Shown here: positions 8,340 through 17,265 of the stretch, one piece after another | How the letters are laid out: every line of letters begins with the position of its first letter | Position numbering within the stretch: the first letter of the stretch is position 1 | Source: CALECP01 sp964389925 | GTDB taxonomy: Bacteria; Chloroflexota; Anaerolineae; Promineifilales; Promineifilaceae | Length of the DNA: 64,000 nt | Direction of reading: 5' to 3' | NCBI GenBank assembly: GCA_964389925.1 | Contig: CAYMGE010000021.1 | Coordinates: 1 to 64,000 of the forward strand | Translations under genes and position numbers: made by a program | Notes under the pieces: model-generated | Databases searched by the model: none | Told to the model about the DNA's origin: nothing | The model's input: only the letters and a program-made list of their open reading frames with translations

Positions 8340-10178
8340 ATGAAAAGGCTTTTCGCCATTCTTCTCATTCTCACACTCTTCAGCACGACTACTTTTGCAC
8401 AAGATGCCGCCTATTTAGAGGTGACGTTGACCGACATCAGTCGTCTGCCTGATGTCGAATTGACCGTTCAAGGGCGCAACAATGGCGAACCGATTGATTT
8501 TCGCAATGAGTTGATCGTCATCAACCATGATGGCACCTTGATTGACCAAAATGTGCAGGTGGTTGGCTCGCGTTCTATCGGGACGTTTGCCCTCTTCTTA
8601 CTTGACCTCACGCCCGGCGTGGAGTCACGCATGGGTGAAATTTCTGCGTCGGTGCGTCAATATGCGTCCCCCGACTTTATGGAAGAGCAGGTCGATTCTG
8701 TGGCTGTTTTTCAGGCCGATGAAGTCGGCGCGGCCGAACGGCAAGCGGCAACCGTCTTCCACAATGACATCACCAATCTCTTTTCGATCGGTGTTTCACC
8801 CGCACCGGGCGCGACTGCGCTTTATGACAGCATTGGGGACATACTGGCTCGCATTGACCAGCTACGACCCTCCCCCACCACGCCCACACATCTAATCGTT
8901 TATAGCGATGGGACGGATGCAGTCAGCACACAGTCAACCCCGGAGGCGTTGATTGCACGGGCAAAAGAACAAAATATCATCATCGATGCCGTTTGGCTTG
9001 ACAATGAGGATTTGACTTTCTCGGCCGAAGATGGTCGCAGCCTGATGCAGCGATTGGCCAATGAAACGGGTGGGGTGTTTGCGGCGTTGTCGGAATCGGC
9101 CGAACTCAGCAACGTGTGGAATGAGATTGGCACGGGCGGTCAACAGGCCGTTTTGCGCTACACCATTCCTGAACTCAAACCCGGCACAGTCAATGCGGAA
9201 GTGCGTCTTCCCGATCTGCCCCAAGTGCCGGCGGCTGTCACAAGCATTAGCGTGCCGGCTGGCCTGCCAACGGCAACCTTGTTGATCTCGCCCGAAAGCC
9301 GTGAATTTACGCTCGCTTCTATCGATGAGCCAACAAATATGCGCGTGCCGGCCGTCATCACGTGGCTCGATGAGCAAGTGCGTGCAATCAGTCAGGCGCA
9401 ACTTTGGCTGAATGGGGTGCCAGTCGTTGATGTGGCGGCCGATGAAATCAATGATATTGTCGCCGATGTGCCATTGATATTTGGTGTCAACACACTCAAG
9501 CTAATCGTTGTGGATGAGTTGGGTCAACAAGCCCAAAGCCCCGATGTGACGCTGCTTATTAGCGAAGGGTCTAATGCGCTGCCGTCTGAATTACAGGTAA
9601 GCGGCAGCTTTCCATGGCGCATTGTGGGATTTGTTCTACTTTGTCTTGCCATCATTGCCCTACTTGCTTATGCGTGGCTGCATTTACGTGCCAATCCACA
9701 AAAAGTGAGCGGGATGCGCGAGCGTGTTAAGCCCCAGCGCGTTGCCAGAACGATTCCTCCCGCGGCTGAAAGTACACCCAATCCGATGACACAACGTGCC
9801 AAAACGGAAGCCCCCACGATTGCCATTGTGCCTGAAGCGGTTGAAGAGATAGACAACACACGCTACATGCCACCAGATACGCCACCGATGCTTGAAATTT
9901 TAGATTCACTGTCAAAGATGCCTAACTCGGCCGTCATCAACCGCAGCGAATTTTTGATCGGCCGATCTGCCACCGTCGATCTCGCCTTCACTGAAGACCC
10001 CACCGTTTCACGCATCCACGCCACCATCGTCCAAGATGGCAAAATCTATCGCATCTACGACGAGCAAAGCACGAGTGGAACCTACGTCAACGATAAGCAA
10101 GTCCCAGAATATGGTCTGCAACTCGCTAGCGGTGACGAAATTCACATGGGAGCCGTGCATTTGCGTTTCAAACAATAG
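8340..10178 (+). CDS. Membrane protein with extracytoplasmic VWA-like and cytoplasmic FHA domains
   Basis: The 612-residue protein starts at ATG 8340 with GGAG upstream; this start opens directly into a signal peptide (MKRLFAILLILTLF, cleavage after TTFA). A longer frame from 8241 would bury the signal. A von Willebrand A-like domain follows (about residues 75-265; FALFLLDLTPG at the first metal-site strand, LIVYSDGTD). Next come an Ig-like stretch and one membrane helix at about 426-449. The cytoplasmic tail ends in an FHA domain (about 530-612; IGRS, VSRIHA, STSGTYVN), which in this family binds phosphothreonine. The layout suggests an outside-sensing protein coupled to Ser/Thr-kinase signalling. 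No kinase or phosphatase lies nearby. It is transcribed after the lipoprotein gene with a gap of about 120 bp. Confidence 0.85.
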   Translation: MKRLFAILLILTLFSTTTFAQDAAYLEVTLTDISRLPDVELTVQGRNNGEPIDFRNELIVINHDGTLIDQNVQVVGSRSIGTFALFLLDLTPGVESRMGEISASVRQYASPDFMEEQVDSVAVFQADEVGAAERQAATVFHNDITNLFSIGVSPAPGATALYDSIGDILARIDQLRPSPTTPTHLIVYSDGTDAVSTQSTPEALIARAKEQNIIIDAVWLDNEDLTFSAEDGRSLMQRLANETGGVFAALSESAELSNVWNEIGTGGQQAVLRYTIPELKPGTVNAEVRLPDLPQVPAAVTSISVPAGLPTATLLISPESREFTLASIDEPTNMRVPAVITWLDEQVRAISQAQLWLNGVPVVDVAADEINDIVADVPLIFGVNTLKLIVVDELGQQAQSPDVTLLISEGSNALPSELQVSGSFPWRIVGFVLLCLAIIALLAYAWLHLRANPQKVSGMRERVKPQRVARTIPPAAESTPNPMTQRAKTEAPTIAIVPEAVEEIDNTRYMPPDTPPMLEILDSLSKMPNSAVINRSEFLIGRSATVDLAFTEDPTVSRIHATIVQDGKIYRIYDEQSTSGTYVNDKQVPEYGLQLASGDEIHMGAVHLRFKQ

Positions 10179-10188
10179 AGTAGCGGTG

Positions 10189-10247
10189 GCTAGTTGCTTG
10201 TGAAGAGCATCTATCAATTAGAGAACTCTTTTTTACGAGCAACTAGC
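10189..10247. repeat. Inverted repeat after the VWA-FHA gene
   Basis: Arms GCTAGTTGCTTGT (10189-10201) and ACGAGCAACTAGC (10235-10247) pair with one mismatch around a 33-nt loop. The right arm is followed by a further near-copy, GACTAGCAACTA. It starts 11 bp after a stop codon and could end transcription or be a short repeat element. Confidence 0.5.
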
Positions 10248-10294
10248 GACTAGCAACTATTTACATTCCCCTCAGAACAACCCACAATCTCCCC

Positions 10295-11599
10295 ATGAGC
10301 TTTCGGGACTTTATTGCCAACACAGATTCCCTCGTCACAATCACCCAGCCTGTCAGCGTTGAATATGAACTCGCCAATATCGCTAATGCGTTAAGCGACC
10401 GAGTTGTGTTATTCACAAACATCAAAGAGCATCCCAACTGGCGTGTCTGCGCCAATGCGTGTGCCAAGCGCGAGTACTTTAGTCAAGACCTCGACACCCC
10501 TGTGGCGCAGTTACTGCACAAGATGGCGGATGCGCTTGCCAATCCCATCCCGCCTGAGATCGTCATGTCGGCTCCGTGTCAAGAAGTGGTCATTGAACAA
10601 CCTAACCTGTTTGACCTGCCATTTTTGCTGCATCTGCCGACGGATGCCGGTTATTACTGTGCCAGCGACGTTGCCATCATCGAAGACCCCGACACGGGTC
10701 GCAACATGAGCTATCATCGCATTTTGCGCGTCGCGGAAAATCAACTCGCCGCCCGCATTATTGAGCGGCGCGGTACGCATACGGCAATGCAGAAGACAGA
10801 TGGCGATCTGCCAATTGCGCTGTGCATTGGGGTTACATTGGCGACACATCTCGCCGCTTCGATGGGGCCGCCCCCCGGTGTCGATGAGTTAGCGGTGGCA
10901 AACGCACTTCGGCCGACCCCGCTCGTCAAATGTTTAACAAACGATCTGCACGTGCCGGCCGATGCAGAAATCGTGCTGGAAGGGCGTATCACGCACAAAC
11001 GCGCCAAAGAAGGTCCTTTCATGGATTTGACCGAAACGATGGACGTGACGCGAGATGGCCCCGTGATAGAGATCGACCTCATCACCCATCGCCGCGATCC
11101 GATCTACCATGCCCTGCTGCCCGGTGGCTTGGAACATAAGATGCTGATGGGAATGCCCAAGGAGCCGACCATCTTTGCAGAGGTTAACAAAGTGGTCGAT
11201 TGTCGCAATGCGGTGATTACGCCGGGTGGGACTTCTTGGCTGCACGCGGTGGTGCAGATTATGAAGAGGTCGGCCGATGACCCCGAAAAAGCGATCAACG
11301 CTGCCTATCGCGGACACGGCTCGCTCAAACATGTCTGGGTTGTCGATACCGACGTCGATCCGTATGATCCCGCTCAGATTGAGTGGGCAGTGGCAACCCG
11401 CTTTCAAGCGGATAAAGACCTCTACATTTTTCCCAATATGCCGGGCAGTTCGCTCGATCCCTCTGGCACACACACGCCCGGCGCAAAGAGCCGCACCGCC
11501 AAAATGGGACTCGACTGTACCATCGAATGGGGACGAGATGCGGCGAAATTCACTCGCGGCGCGTATGGAGATGTCGAGCTGGAACAATATCTTCAGTGA
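10295..11599 (+). CDS. UbiD-family prenylated-FMN decarboxylase
   Basis: This 434-residue protein matches the UbiD family along its whole length. Recognisable parts are the SYHRIL/RIIERRGTH nucleotide-binding strand region, the AEIVLEGRI strand with its conserved Glu, the EGPFMDLTE segment, and DPIYHALLPGG ahead of the C-terminal domain. UbiD enzymes reversibly decarboxylate aromatic or unsaturated acids using prenylated FMN made by a UbiX partner. No ubiX gene is in the window and the neighbours (RarD, antiporter) do not define a substrate. It is slightly shorter than classic UbiD (about 490), as in the phenolic-acid and related subfamilies. The first ATG at 10295 is used; no strong ribosome site was seen. 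Confidence 0.88.
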   Translation: MSFRDFIANTDSLVTITQPVSVEYELANIANALSDRVVLFTNIKEHPNWRVCANACAKREYFSQDLDTPVAQLLHKMADALANPIPPEIVMSAPCQEVVIEQPNLFDLPFLLHLPTDAGYYCASDVAIIEDPDTGRNMSYHRILRVAENQLAARIIERRGTHTAMQKTDGDLPIALCIGVTLATHLAASMGPPPGVDELAVANALRPTPLVKCLTNDLHVPADAEIVLEGRITHKRAKEGPFMDLTETMDVTRDGPVIEIDLITHRRDPIYHALLPGGLEHKMLMGMPKEPTIFAEVNKVVDCRNAVITPGGTSWLHAVVQIMKRSADDPEKAINAAYRGHGSLKHVWVVDTDVDPYDPAQIEWAVATRFQADKDLYIFPNMPGSSLDPSGTHTPGAKSRTAKMGLDCTIEWGRDAAKFTRGAYGDVELEQYLQ

Positions 11600-11648
11600 A
11601 TGGTATCGGTCAACAGCCTCATCGTTCACCGCTCGCTGACAAAAAAAC

Positions 11649-12542
11649 ATGAATAAGGGGTTTTTCTACGGACTGAGCGCATACCTGATGTGGGGATTAT
11701 TTCCCATCTATTGGAAGCAATTGAGTGATGTTCCAGCGGAGGAGATTTTGGCGCATCGCATGACGTGGTCGCTGCTATTTTTGATAGGTCTTCTCGCGTT
11801 TCGCAATAATTGGGCGTGGATTTTGCCCGCACTACGAGACAGAAGCACTGTCCTAAATTACTTTCTGGCGGCAAGCCTGCTAGCGGTCAATTGGGGAACG
11901 TATATATGGGCCGTGAACAGCGGCTACATCGTCGAGACGAGCTTAGGATATTTCATCAACCCATTGGTCAATGTCTTGTTAGGCTATCTGTTTTTTGGGG
12001 AGCGACTGCGCCGCTGGCAATTGGTGGCAATCGTTCTCGCTGCGTTTGGCGTTGTTTATCTAACTTACGTGTACGGCCGTTTGCCTTACATCGCGCTGAT
12101 CTTGGCATTTTCATTTGGCGTTTATGGATTGCTCAAGAAGAAGGGCAGCCTTAACGCGGTGGAGAGTTTATCTTTCGAGACTGCACTGCTGTTCCCATTT
12201 GCCCTTGCGTTCCTGATCTACCTACAGATAATCGGCGTGGGTTCGTTTGGCAATGTTCGTATTGGGCAGAGTCTGCTCTTGGCCTCGACTGGGATTGGAA
12301 CAGCCGTCCCACTGCTCTTTTTTGCAGCAGGCGCACGGCGTATTCCCCTGACAACGATGGGAATTTTGCAGTATACTGCGCCGACCATTCAATTTTTGAT
12401 TGGGGTATATTTGTATAATGAAGCCTTTTCTCAGGCACAACTGATCGGATTTATGTTTATTTGGGGTGCGTTGGGGGTTTATTCGGCCGAATCTCTCTTC
12501 CACTATCGTGCTGTGCGAAAGGTACAGGTCGTGCCACAATAG
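11649..12542 (+). CDS. rarD: RarD-type EamA/DMT-family permease
   Basis: The 297-residue protein has about ten hydrophobic segments, the normal size and layout of RarD. The N-terminus GLSAYLMWGLFPIYWK followed by EILAHRM is characteristic of this subfamily, as is GTYIWAVNS. RarD proteins belong to the drug/metabolite transporter superfamily in the cytoplasmic membrane, and the true substrate is unsettled (the name comes from chloramphenicol sensitivity). The gene lies 49 bp after the UbiD-like gene and 10 bp before the antiporter gene, so the last two are probably cotranscribed. Confidence 0.92.
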   Translation: MNKGFFYGLSAYLMWGLFPIYWKQLSDVPAEEILAHRMTWSLLFLIGLLAFRNNWAWILPALRDRSTVLNYFLAASLLAVNWGTYIWAVNSGYIVETSLGYFINPLVNVLLGYLFFGERLRRWQLVAIVLAAFGVVYLTYVYGRLPYIALILAFSFGVYGLLKKKGSLNAVESLSFETALLFPFALAFLIYLQIIGVGSFGNVRIGQSLLLASTGIGTAVPLLFFAAGARRIPLTTMGILQYTAPTIQFLIGVYLYNEAFSQAQLIGFMFIWGALGVYSAESLFHYRAVRKVQVVPQ

Positions 12543-12552
12543 GAATGCTGAA

Positions 12553-14214
12553 ATGAACTTGAGCTTACTTTCGGCCGAGACAGACGGCCTCATTCAACAA
12601 GAACTCGCCATCATCTTACTATTGACGATTGCGGCAGGGGTCGCCATCCTTGTGCGCCGCTTGCGCTTTCCCTATACTGTTGCCCTTGTTCTCGTTGGCT
12701 TACTGCTTTCACTCTTTCCCGAACCGCTAATCGGCATCGAATTTAGCAAAGATGTCATCTTAGCCGTGCTTGTCCCACCGCTCATTTTTGAAGCCGCCTT
12801 GCATTTGCCATTTAGCAGCCTACGTCGTAACGGTTTGGTCATTTTTATGACGGCGATTATCGGCACATTTATTGGAACGTTTATCGTCGGTGGCATCGTC
12901 GCAACTGTGCTAAACATTCCATTTGTCGCCGCGATTGCGTTTGGTGCGCTGATTTCTGCAACCGATCCGGTCGCCGTCGTCGCCTTTTTTCGCACATTGG
13001 GTGTCAGCAAACGCCTGACCGTTTTGGTCGAAGGGGAAAGCCTCTTTAATGACGGTGCCGCAATTGTTATCTTCAACATCGCGTTGGCAACGGGCGCATT
13101 GATGAATGCAGGAACTTATACTGGGTTTAACGCCGCAGAAGCGTTCGGCGAATTCTTGATCGTCGCGCTGGGTGGACTCGCTATTGGATCGTTGCTAGGC
13201 GGCATCGTCTCCTACATTATTCTCAAAAATGTCGATGATGCCCTGATCGAAACATCCGTCACGTTGGCAGTTGCGTTTGGCTCCTTTTTGCTTGCCGAGT
13301 ATTTTGGCTCAATTTTTGGTGGTTTATTGAGCTTTATGGATAGCAGCTTCCACTTTAGCGGGATTCTCGCGGTCGTCGCTGCCTCACTGTTTGTCGGCAA
13401 CGTCGGCAGCATCAACACATCCCCCACTACAAAGGTCACACTTGACAACTTCTGGGAATTTCTCACCTTTGTGGTCAACTCTTTTGTTTTCTTGGTGATA
13501 GGTCTCAAGATCAATTTGGCGGCGTTCCGCGACAACATCGAAGCGATTTTTATCGCAGTTGCGGTTGTTTTGGTCAGTCGTGCCTTGTTGACTTATGGGC
13601 TGACGTGGATTCATGGGGTGATTCGGCCGAAAGAAAACATCCCCAACGATTATCGCCACGTCATGTTTTGGGGTGGTTTGCGCGGAGCCATCAGCCTCGC
13701 GCTCGCGCTCACGCTAGATGGCTCTATCTTTGGGGTCGAAGTGAGCGAACAGCTACAGGTGATGACGTTTGGTGTCGTGCTATTCACGCTGCTCGTGCAG
13801 GGATTGTCAATTGAGGCTCTAATCAGACGGCTTGGCCTCGTCACTCGTCTGCCCCATCGAGAGGAGCAATTGCGCCTGCAAGCCCTCGTCATTGCCAAAC
13901 GTGCGGGGCAAGAAGAGTTAAACAAATTACATCACGAAGGTATTTTGGCAGAAGACATTCACGCAGCAATGAATACTGTGTATCAGCGTGACATCGCCAA
14001 TTGTCAAAATGCACTCGCACAACATCTCCAACAGTTCCCCGAACTTGAGCAGGAAATTCTGCTCGTCGCTCGTCAGGATACGTTGCGCTCCGAGCGCGTC
14101 GCCATCGTAGAGGCTGGGCGACGTGGGCTAATCTCGACTGAACTGCAAGCCCGACTGCTCGCTGAGATTGATGAGCGAGCAGAGGCGGTTAAATTGTTGC
14201 AGGATGAACACTGA
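12553..14214 (+). CDS. CPA1-family Na+/H+ antiporter
   Basis: This 553-residue protein starts at ATG 12553, preceded by AGGA at good spacing and placed just after the rarD stop. Twelve or so membrane helices occupy residues 15-410. The core signature ISATDPVAVVAFF and the following EGESLFNDGAA are typical of NhaP/NhaK-type exchangers of the CPA1 family, where the paired ND-type Asp binds the cation. A hydrophilic C-terminal tail of about 130 residues (helical, rich in Gln/Glu/Arg) is cytoplasmic and probably regulatory. The expected role is electroneutral Na+ (or K+) for H+ exchange in pH and salt homeostasis. Confidence 0.93.
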   Translation: MNLSLLSAETDGLIQQELAIILLLTIAAGVAILVRRLRFPYTVALVLVGLLLSLFPEPLIGIEFSKDVILAVLVPPLIFEAALHLPFSSLRRNGLVIFMTAIIGTFIGTFIVGGIVATVLNIPFVAAIAFGALISATDPVAVVAFFRTLGVSKRLTVLVEGESLFNDGAAIVIFNIALATGALMNAGTYTGFNAAEAFGEFLIVALGGLAIGSLLGGIVSYIILKNVDDALIETSVTLAVAFGSFLLAEYFGSIFGGLLSFMDSSFHFSGILAVVAASLFVGNVGSINTSPTTKVTLDNFWEFLTFVVNSFVFLVIGLKINLAAFRDNIEAIFIAVAVVLVSRALLTYGLTWIHGVIRPKENIPNDYRHVMFWGGLRGAISLALALTLDGSIFGVEVSEQLQVMTFGVVLFTLLVQGLSIEALIRRLGLVTRLPHREEQLRLQALVIAKRAGQEELNKLHHEGILAEDIHAAMNTVYQRDIANCQNALAQHLQQFPELEQEILLVARQDTLRSERVAIVEAGRRGLISTELQARLLAEIDERAEAVKLLQDEH

Positions 14215-14229
14215 GGTTACGAACAAAAG

Positions 14230-17205
14230 CTAAGAGGTTCTATCTTTCGGAAAGGTGGAACCTCTGGTATGGAACAACGAAAGTGCTGTCATCAAGCCAA
14301 TTAGCAACATTGATAGCATAATTGGACTAAGTTGGTCGCTAATCGTCAGGTTGCTAAAGGTGATAGCGGTTGGGACGTTGACGGTGAAGGTGACGCTGTT
14401 TTCGGCCGAGACCGAGCCATCCGCTGCGCGGACGCGGCCGATGAATGTGTAGATGCCGGCTGCGGCCGATTGCGGCACAGTTGTCCCATATTCATGCTCC
14501 GTATCGCCATGCGCCATATCAATTGGAGTGTCTAACTGACTCATCGACGACAGCACATTTCCTGCTGAGTCTCGCACCTCCCAATCCCACAGCGTACTTG
14601 TCGTTGCGAGATAGTTGTTGCTCGCCTCAATTCCCAAACTGACCGTTTCACCCGGCACAAACGTAGCTCTGTTGTTGGTTGCCTGAACTCGGCCGACGAT
14701 CAGCGGCGGTGTGGGTGTTCCGATGTTGACGGTTTGTGATGCACAGTTGTCATTTTCATTGTATTCATCAACGACATTTGTCGTGTCAACACAAACAGAG
14801 ACAGTATGGGAACCGCTGCCCGTCAGCGTGAACGCATCAGTCTCGCGTTCATCTGATGAACAATCTGGCACAACCGTCGATGATTCGATGTCATCATCGA
14901 TCAACGCACCGTTATGACGATACTCAACCACAAAATCTTCCGTGATCTCTTCGGAGCCACAATTGATCATTTCAACTCGTAAGCCGAGTCGTGTTCCGCT
15001 CGCCACTGTATCCCCGTCGCGGATCAGTTGGTTGCTACTATTGGTCACTCGGAAGAGGCTGATTTCTATGTTCTTGCCCGGACTACCGCTCACGTTGAGT
15101 TGAAACGTCGCGCAGTTGTTGTTTTCATCCGACTCAGCGACGATGTTGGTTGTGTCGAGGCAGACTTCAAACGTATGGAGACCACTGCCTGAAATATCAA
15201 ACGTGATCGTTTCATCCTTTGTTTCGAGACAATCTGCGTCAAGCGAACTCGTTTCGATGTCATCGCCTAACAATGTGCCATTATCACGATATTCGAGCGT
15301 AAAGTCGGCCGACACGTCCGTTCCGCCGCAGTTTTTATGATAAGACCTGATTCGCAGATCGGTCAGATTGCTGACAGTTGCCCCGTCCGATAGGGTCTCG
15401 CCCGTGTCGCGGTTTGTCACCTCCAGTCGGTCGATCACCAAATCAGCTTGCCCACTCCCTGAACTTCCACATCCAACTTGATAGCTGCCACTGCTGTAAA
15501 CATAGCTCGCCACCATCCCATCTGGATTAACCGTGACACCCGGAATGTGTCCTTCTTGTTGCGCGTCGCGGTCGGCCGTGAAGCAGAGATAATCATTTGT
15601 GCGTTGTTCGCGTGCATTGGCCTTTAATGTTGCCAACTCGGAACTGCCCGTCGTGCAGGCGTTCAAAAAGGCGCGGCAGATGACGAGAGCCGCTAAATCT
15701 CGAGCAATTGGATCATCGGGGCTAAAGTTGGCTTGGTCGATCACTAAGCCCAAGTCACACGCCTTGCGGATGACGGGATCAGTTGTATCGTTGTAGGAAC
15801 AGGTAACGGAGCCAGTCCCTTGATGTTTAAGGAGGGGTTGCATCACCATATAGATGAGGTCTTGGCGGGTTGCATTGTTGAGCGGCCGAAACGTATCGTC
15901 GCTAAACCCATTGACAATTCCATCGCGGAATAGCATTTCGGCTGCTCGTATTATCTCTCCATCACCGCTCATATCGTTGAATACGTTGGTTGGTGGGGGT
16001 AAAAGGGCGAACCCATCGGCCGAACTGTATTGATACATCCAATGTGCCACGATGATCGCCACATGCTGGCGCAGAATCGGTTCATCAGGGTCATAAAAGC
16101 GTCGTTGCACACCATCAATTGTTGTCGTGCGTCCCTGAATGAGACCTGCATCGAACAGGGCTTGGATCGCGTCATAACGCGGATGATTGGTTGGGATATC
16201 GCAGAAAGTCGTGTTAGGCGATTCACACGTGACGATGTTCGCCTCTCGATGCTCTAGCCTGTCTGTAAAGTTTGCACTGACGACAACGCCATCACGAATC
16301 AGTTGTGTGCCAGACGCGAGCCAATCATTCATCGTTGAACCTTCGGAATCGACGGGGCTATTGGCATAATCAAAGTAAAAGTGAACGTGATGTCCACCCG
16401 AACTACCCGCACATCCCCCCATCTCACCCGATGCCGTTGTCGTGAATCCAACTGGGTCTTTATATGCGATACTCTCGCCTATTGACCAGTTGACCGTATC
16501 CGTGCGGCGGATATGTTGATACCACAAGCGCAAGCCATCTGAACGTTGGAAGGCGACGCAGGTATCGGCCGAATTCGGATTGACATAGACAACAACCCCG
16601 TCATCAGCCGCATGAACGCTGTCTGAACCATATTGTGGCGTACCAAAATCATACGCATCTTGGGAACCACCGTGCGGACTTTGGTTGTAACGCCACGACT
16701 GGTTGACCGCCCACGGCAAGCCCGGTATCGTGACGGAAGTGGGAACACGCCTTTCTTCTCCTCGCGTTGGCGAATTGTAAAGGATTGCGCGACTTTGTGT
16801 AGATAGAACAGACGCTGGCAACTGCGACAATATCATGCGATATTCTAGCTCCGTTTCCAGAAACAGAACCCACTCGCCATCCTGTTTATGCGCTACGGCC
16901 AGCATAATGTCGGGAAAGTTCCCGTGTAGCCGTTCGATTTTCTCAGCATCCGCAACGAGTGGATAACTTGTCAAATTGAGAAAAGCCCATTCGCCATCAT
17001 GAACGATGCTGCTGACCTCAAATGGCGCGTATTCCGGGCGTACAGACGTTTCTCGTGTATTCACTTTCTCGGCCGCCTGCCGACGAATTTGCATTTCATC
17101 TGAATCTAGAAGGACGGGTTGATCGGCCGAGTCAGCAAACGCAATCGACACCGTGAATACCAACAAAACCACCATGCAAGACTGAAACAATCTGGAAAAA
17201 GTCAT
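14230..17205 (-). CDS. Secreted M23-like peptidase with SLH-like and CARDB adhesion domains
   Basis: The protein has 991 residues with a clear signal peptide (CMVVLLVFTVSIAFA). Residues about 165-285 form an M23/LasA-like domain with the metal ligands visible: H in QSPHGGSQDAYDF plus the Asp, and an HVHF motif near the end. SLH-like helices follow (about 330-540; YDAIQALFDAGLIQG, AAEMLFRDGIVNGFSDDTF). Two CARDB modules (about 585-835) each end in an ESDENNNCA or DEYNENDNCA loop, then an Ig-like module. The C-terminus is VPTAITF, a membrane helix near 958-980 and a basic tail, resembling a sorting signal. It is probably a surface-anchored wall hydrolase or adhesin. The next upstream gene is a larger relative. 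Confidence 0.8.
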   Translation of the reverse strand: MTFSRLFQSCMVVLLVFTVSIAFADSADQPVLLDSDEMQIRRQAAEKVNTRETSVRPEYAPFEVSSIVHDGEWAFLNLTSYPLVADAEKIERLHGNFPDIMLAVAHKQDGEWVLFLETELEYRMILSQLPASVLSTQSRAILYNSPTRGEERRVPTSVTIPGLPWAVNQSWRYNQSPHGGSQDAYDFGTPQYGSDSVHAADDGVVVYVNPNSADTCVAFQRSDGLRLWYQHIRRTDTVNWSIGESIAYKDPVGFTTTASGEMGGCAGSSGGHHVHFYFDYANSPVDSEGSTMNDWLASGTQLIRDGVVVSANFTDRLEHREANIVTCESPNTTFCDIPTNHPRYDAIQALFDAGLIQGRTTTIDGVQRRFYDPDEPILRQHVAIIVAHWMYQYSSADGFALLPPPTNVFNDMSGDGEIIRAAEMLFRDGIVNGFSDDTFRPLNNATRQDLIYMVMQPLLKHQGTGSVTCSYNDTTDPVIRKACDLGLVIDQANFSPDDPIARDLAALVICRAFLNACTTGSSELATLKANAREQRTNDYLCFTADRDAQQEGHIPGVTVNPDGMVASYVYSSGSYQVGCGSSGSGQADLVIDRLEVTNRDTGETLSDGATVSNLTDLRIRSYHKNCGGTDVSADFTLEYRDNGTLLGDDIETSSLDADCLETKDETITFDISGSGLHTFEVCLDTTNIVAESDENNNCATFQLNVSGSPGKNIEISLFRVTNSSNQLIRDGDTVASGTRLGLRVEMINCGSEEITEDFVVEYRHNGALIDDDIESSTVVPDCSSDERETDAFTLTGSGSHTVSVCVDTTNVVDEYNENDNCASQTVNIGTPTPPLIVGRVQATNNRATFVPGETVSLGIEASNNYLATTSTLWDWEVRDSAGNVLSSMSQLDTPIDMAHGDTEHEYGTTVPQSAAAGIYTFIGRVRAADGSVSAENSVTFTVNVPTAITFSNLTISDQLSPIMLSMLLIGLMTALSLFHTRGSTFPKDRTS
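14233..14265. terminator. Hairpin between convergent antiporter and exoprotein genes
   Basis: AGAGGTTC (14233-14240) pairs with GAACCTCT (14258-14265). The inner bases CTTTC/GAAAG extend the stem with G-U pairs, giving a nearly continuous hairpin. It sits 19 bp after the antiporter stop and within the last codons of the convergent exoprotein gene, so it could stop transcription from either side. T-runs are weak. Confidence 0.5.
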
Positions 17206-17265
17206 GTTTATCTCCTACAGGAAGCGTCACGTGTTCCAGCGTGACACTTCCACCCAATCCCCCGA

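Noticed and set aside
10934..11650. 238-codon minus-strand frame opposite the UbiD-like gene
   Set aside because: The plus-strand protein shows clear family motifs over the same bases; the antisense frame shows none.
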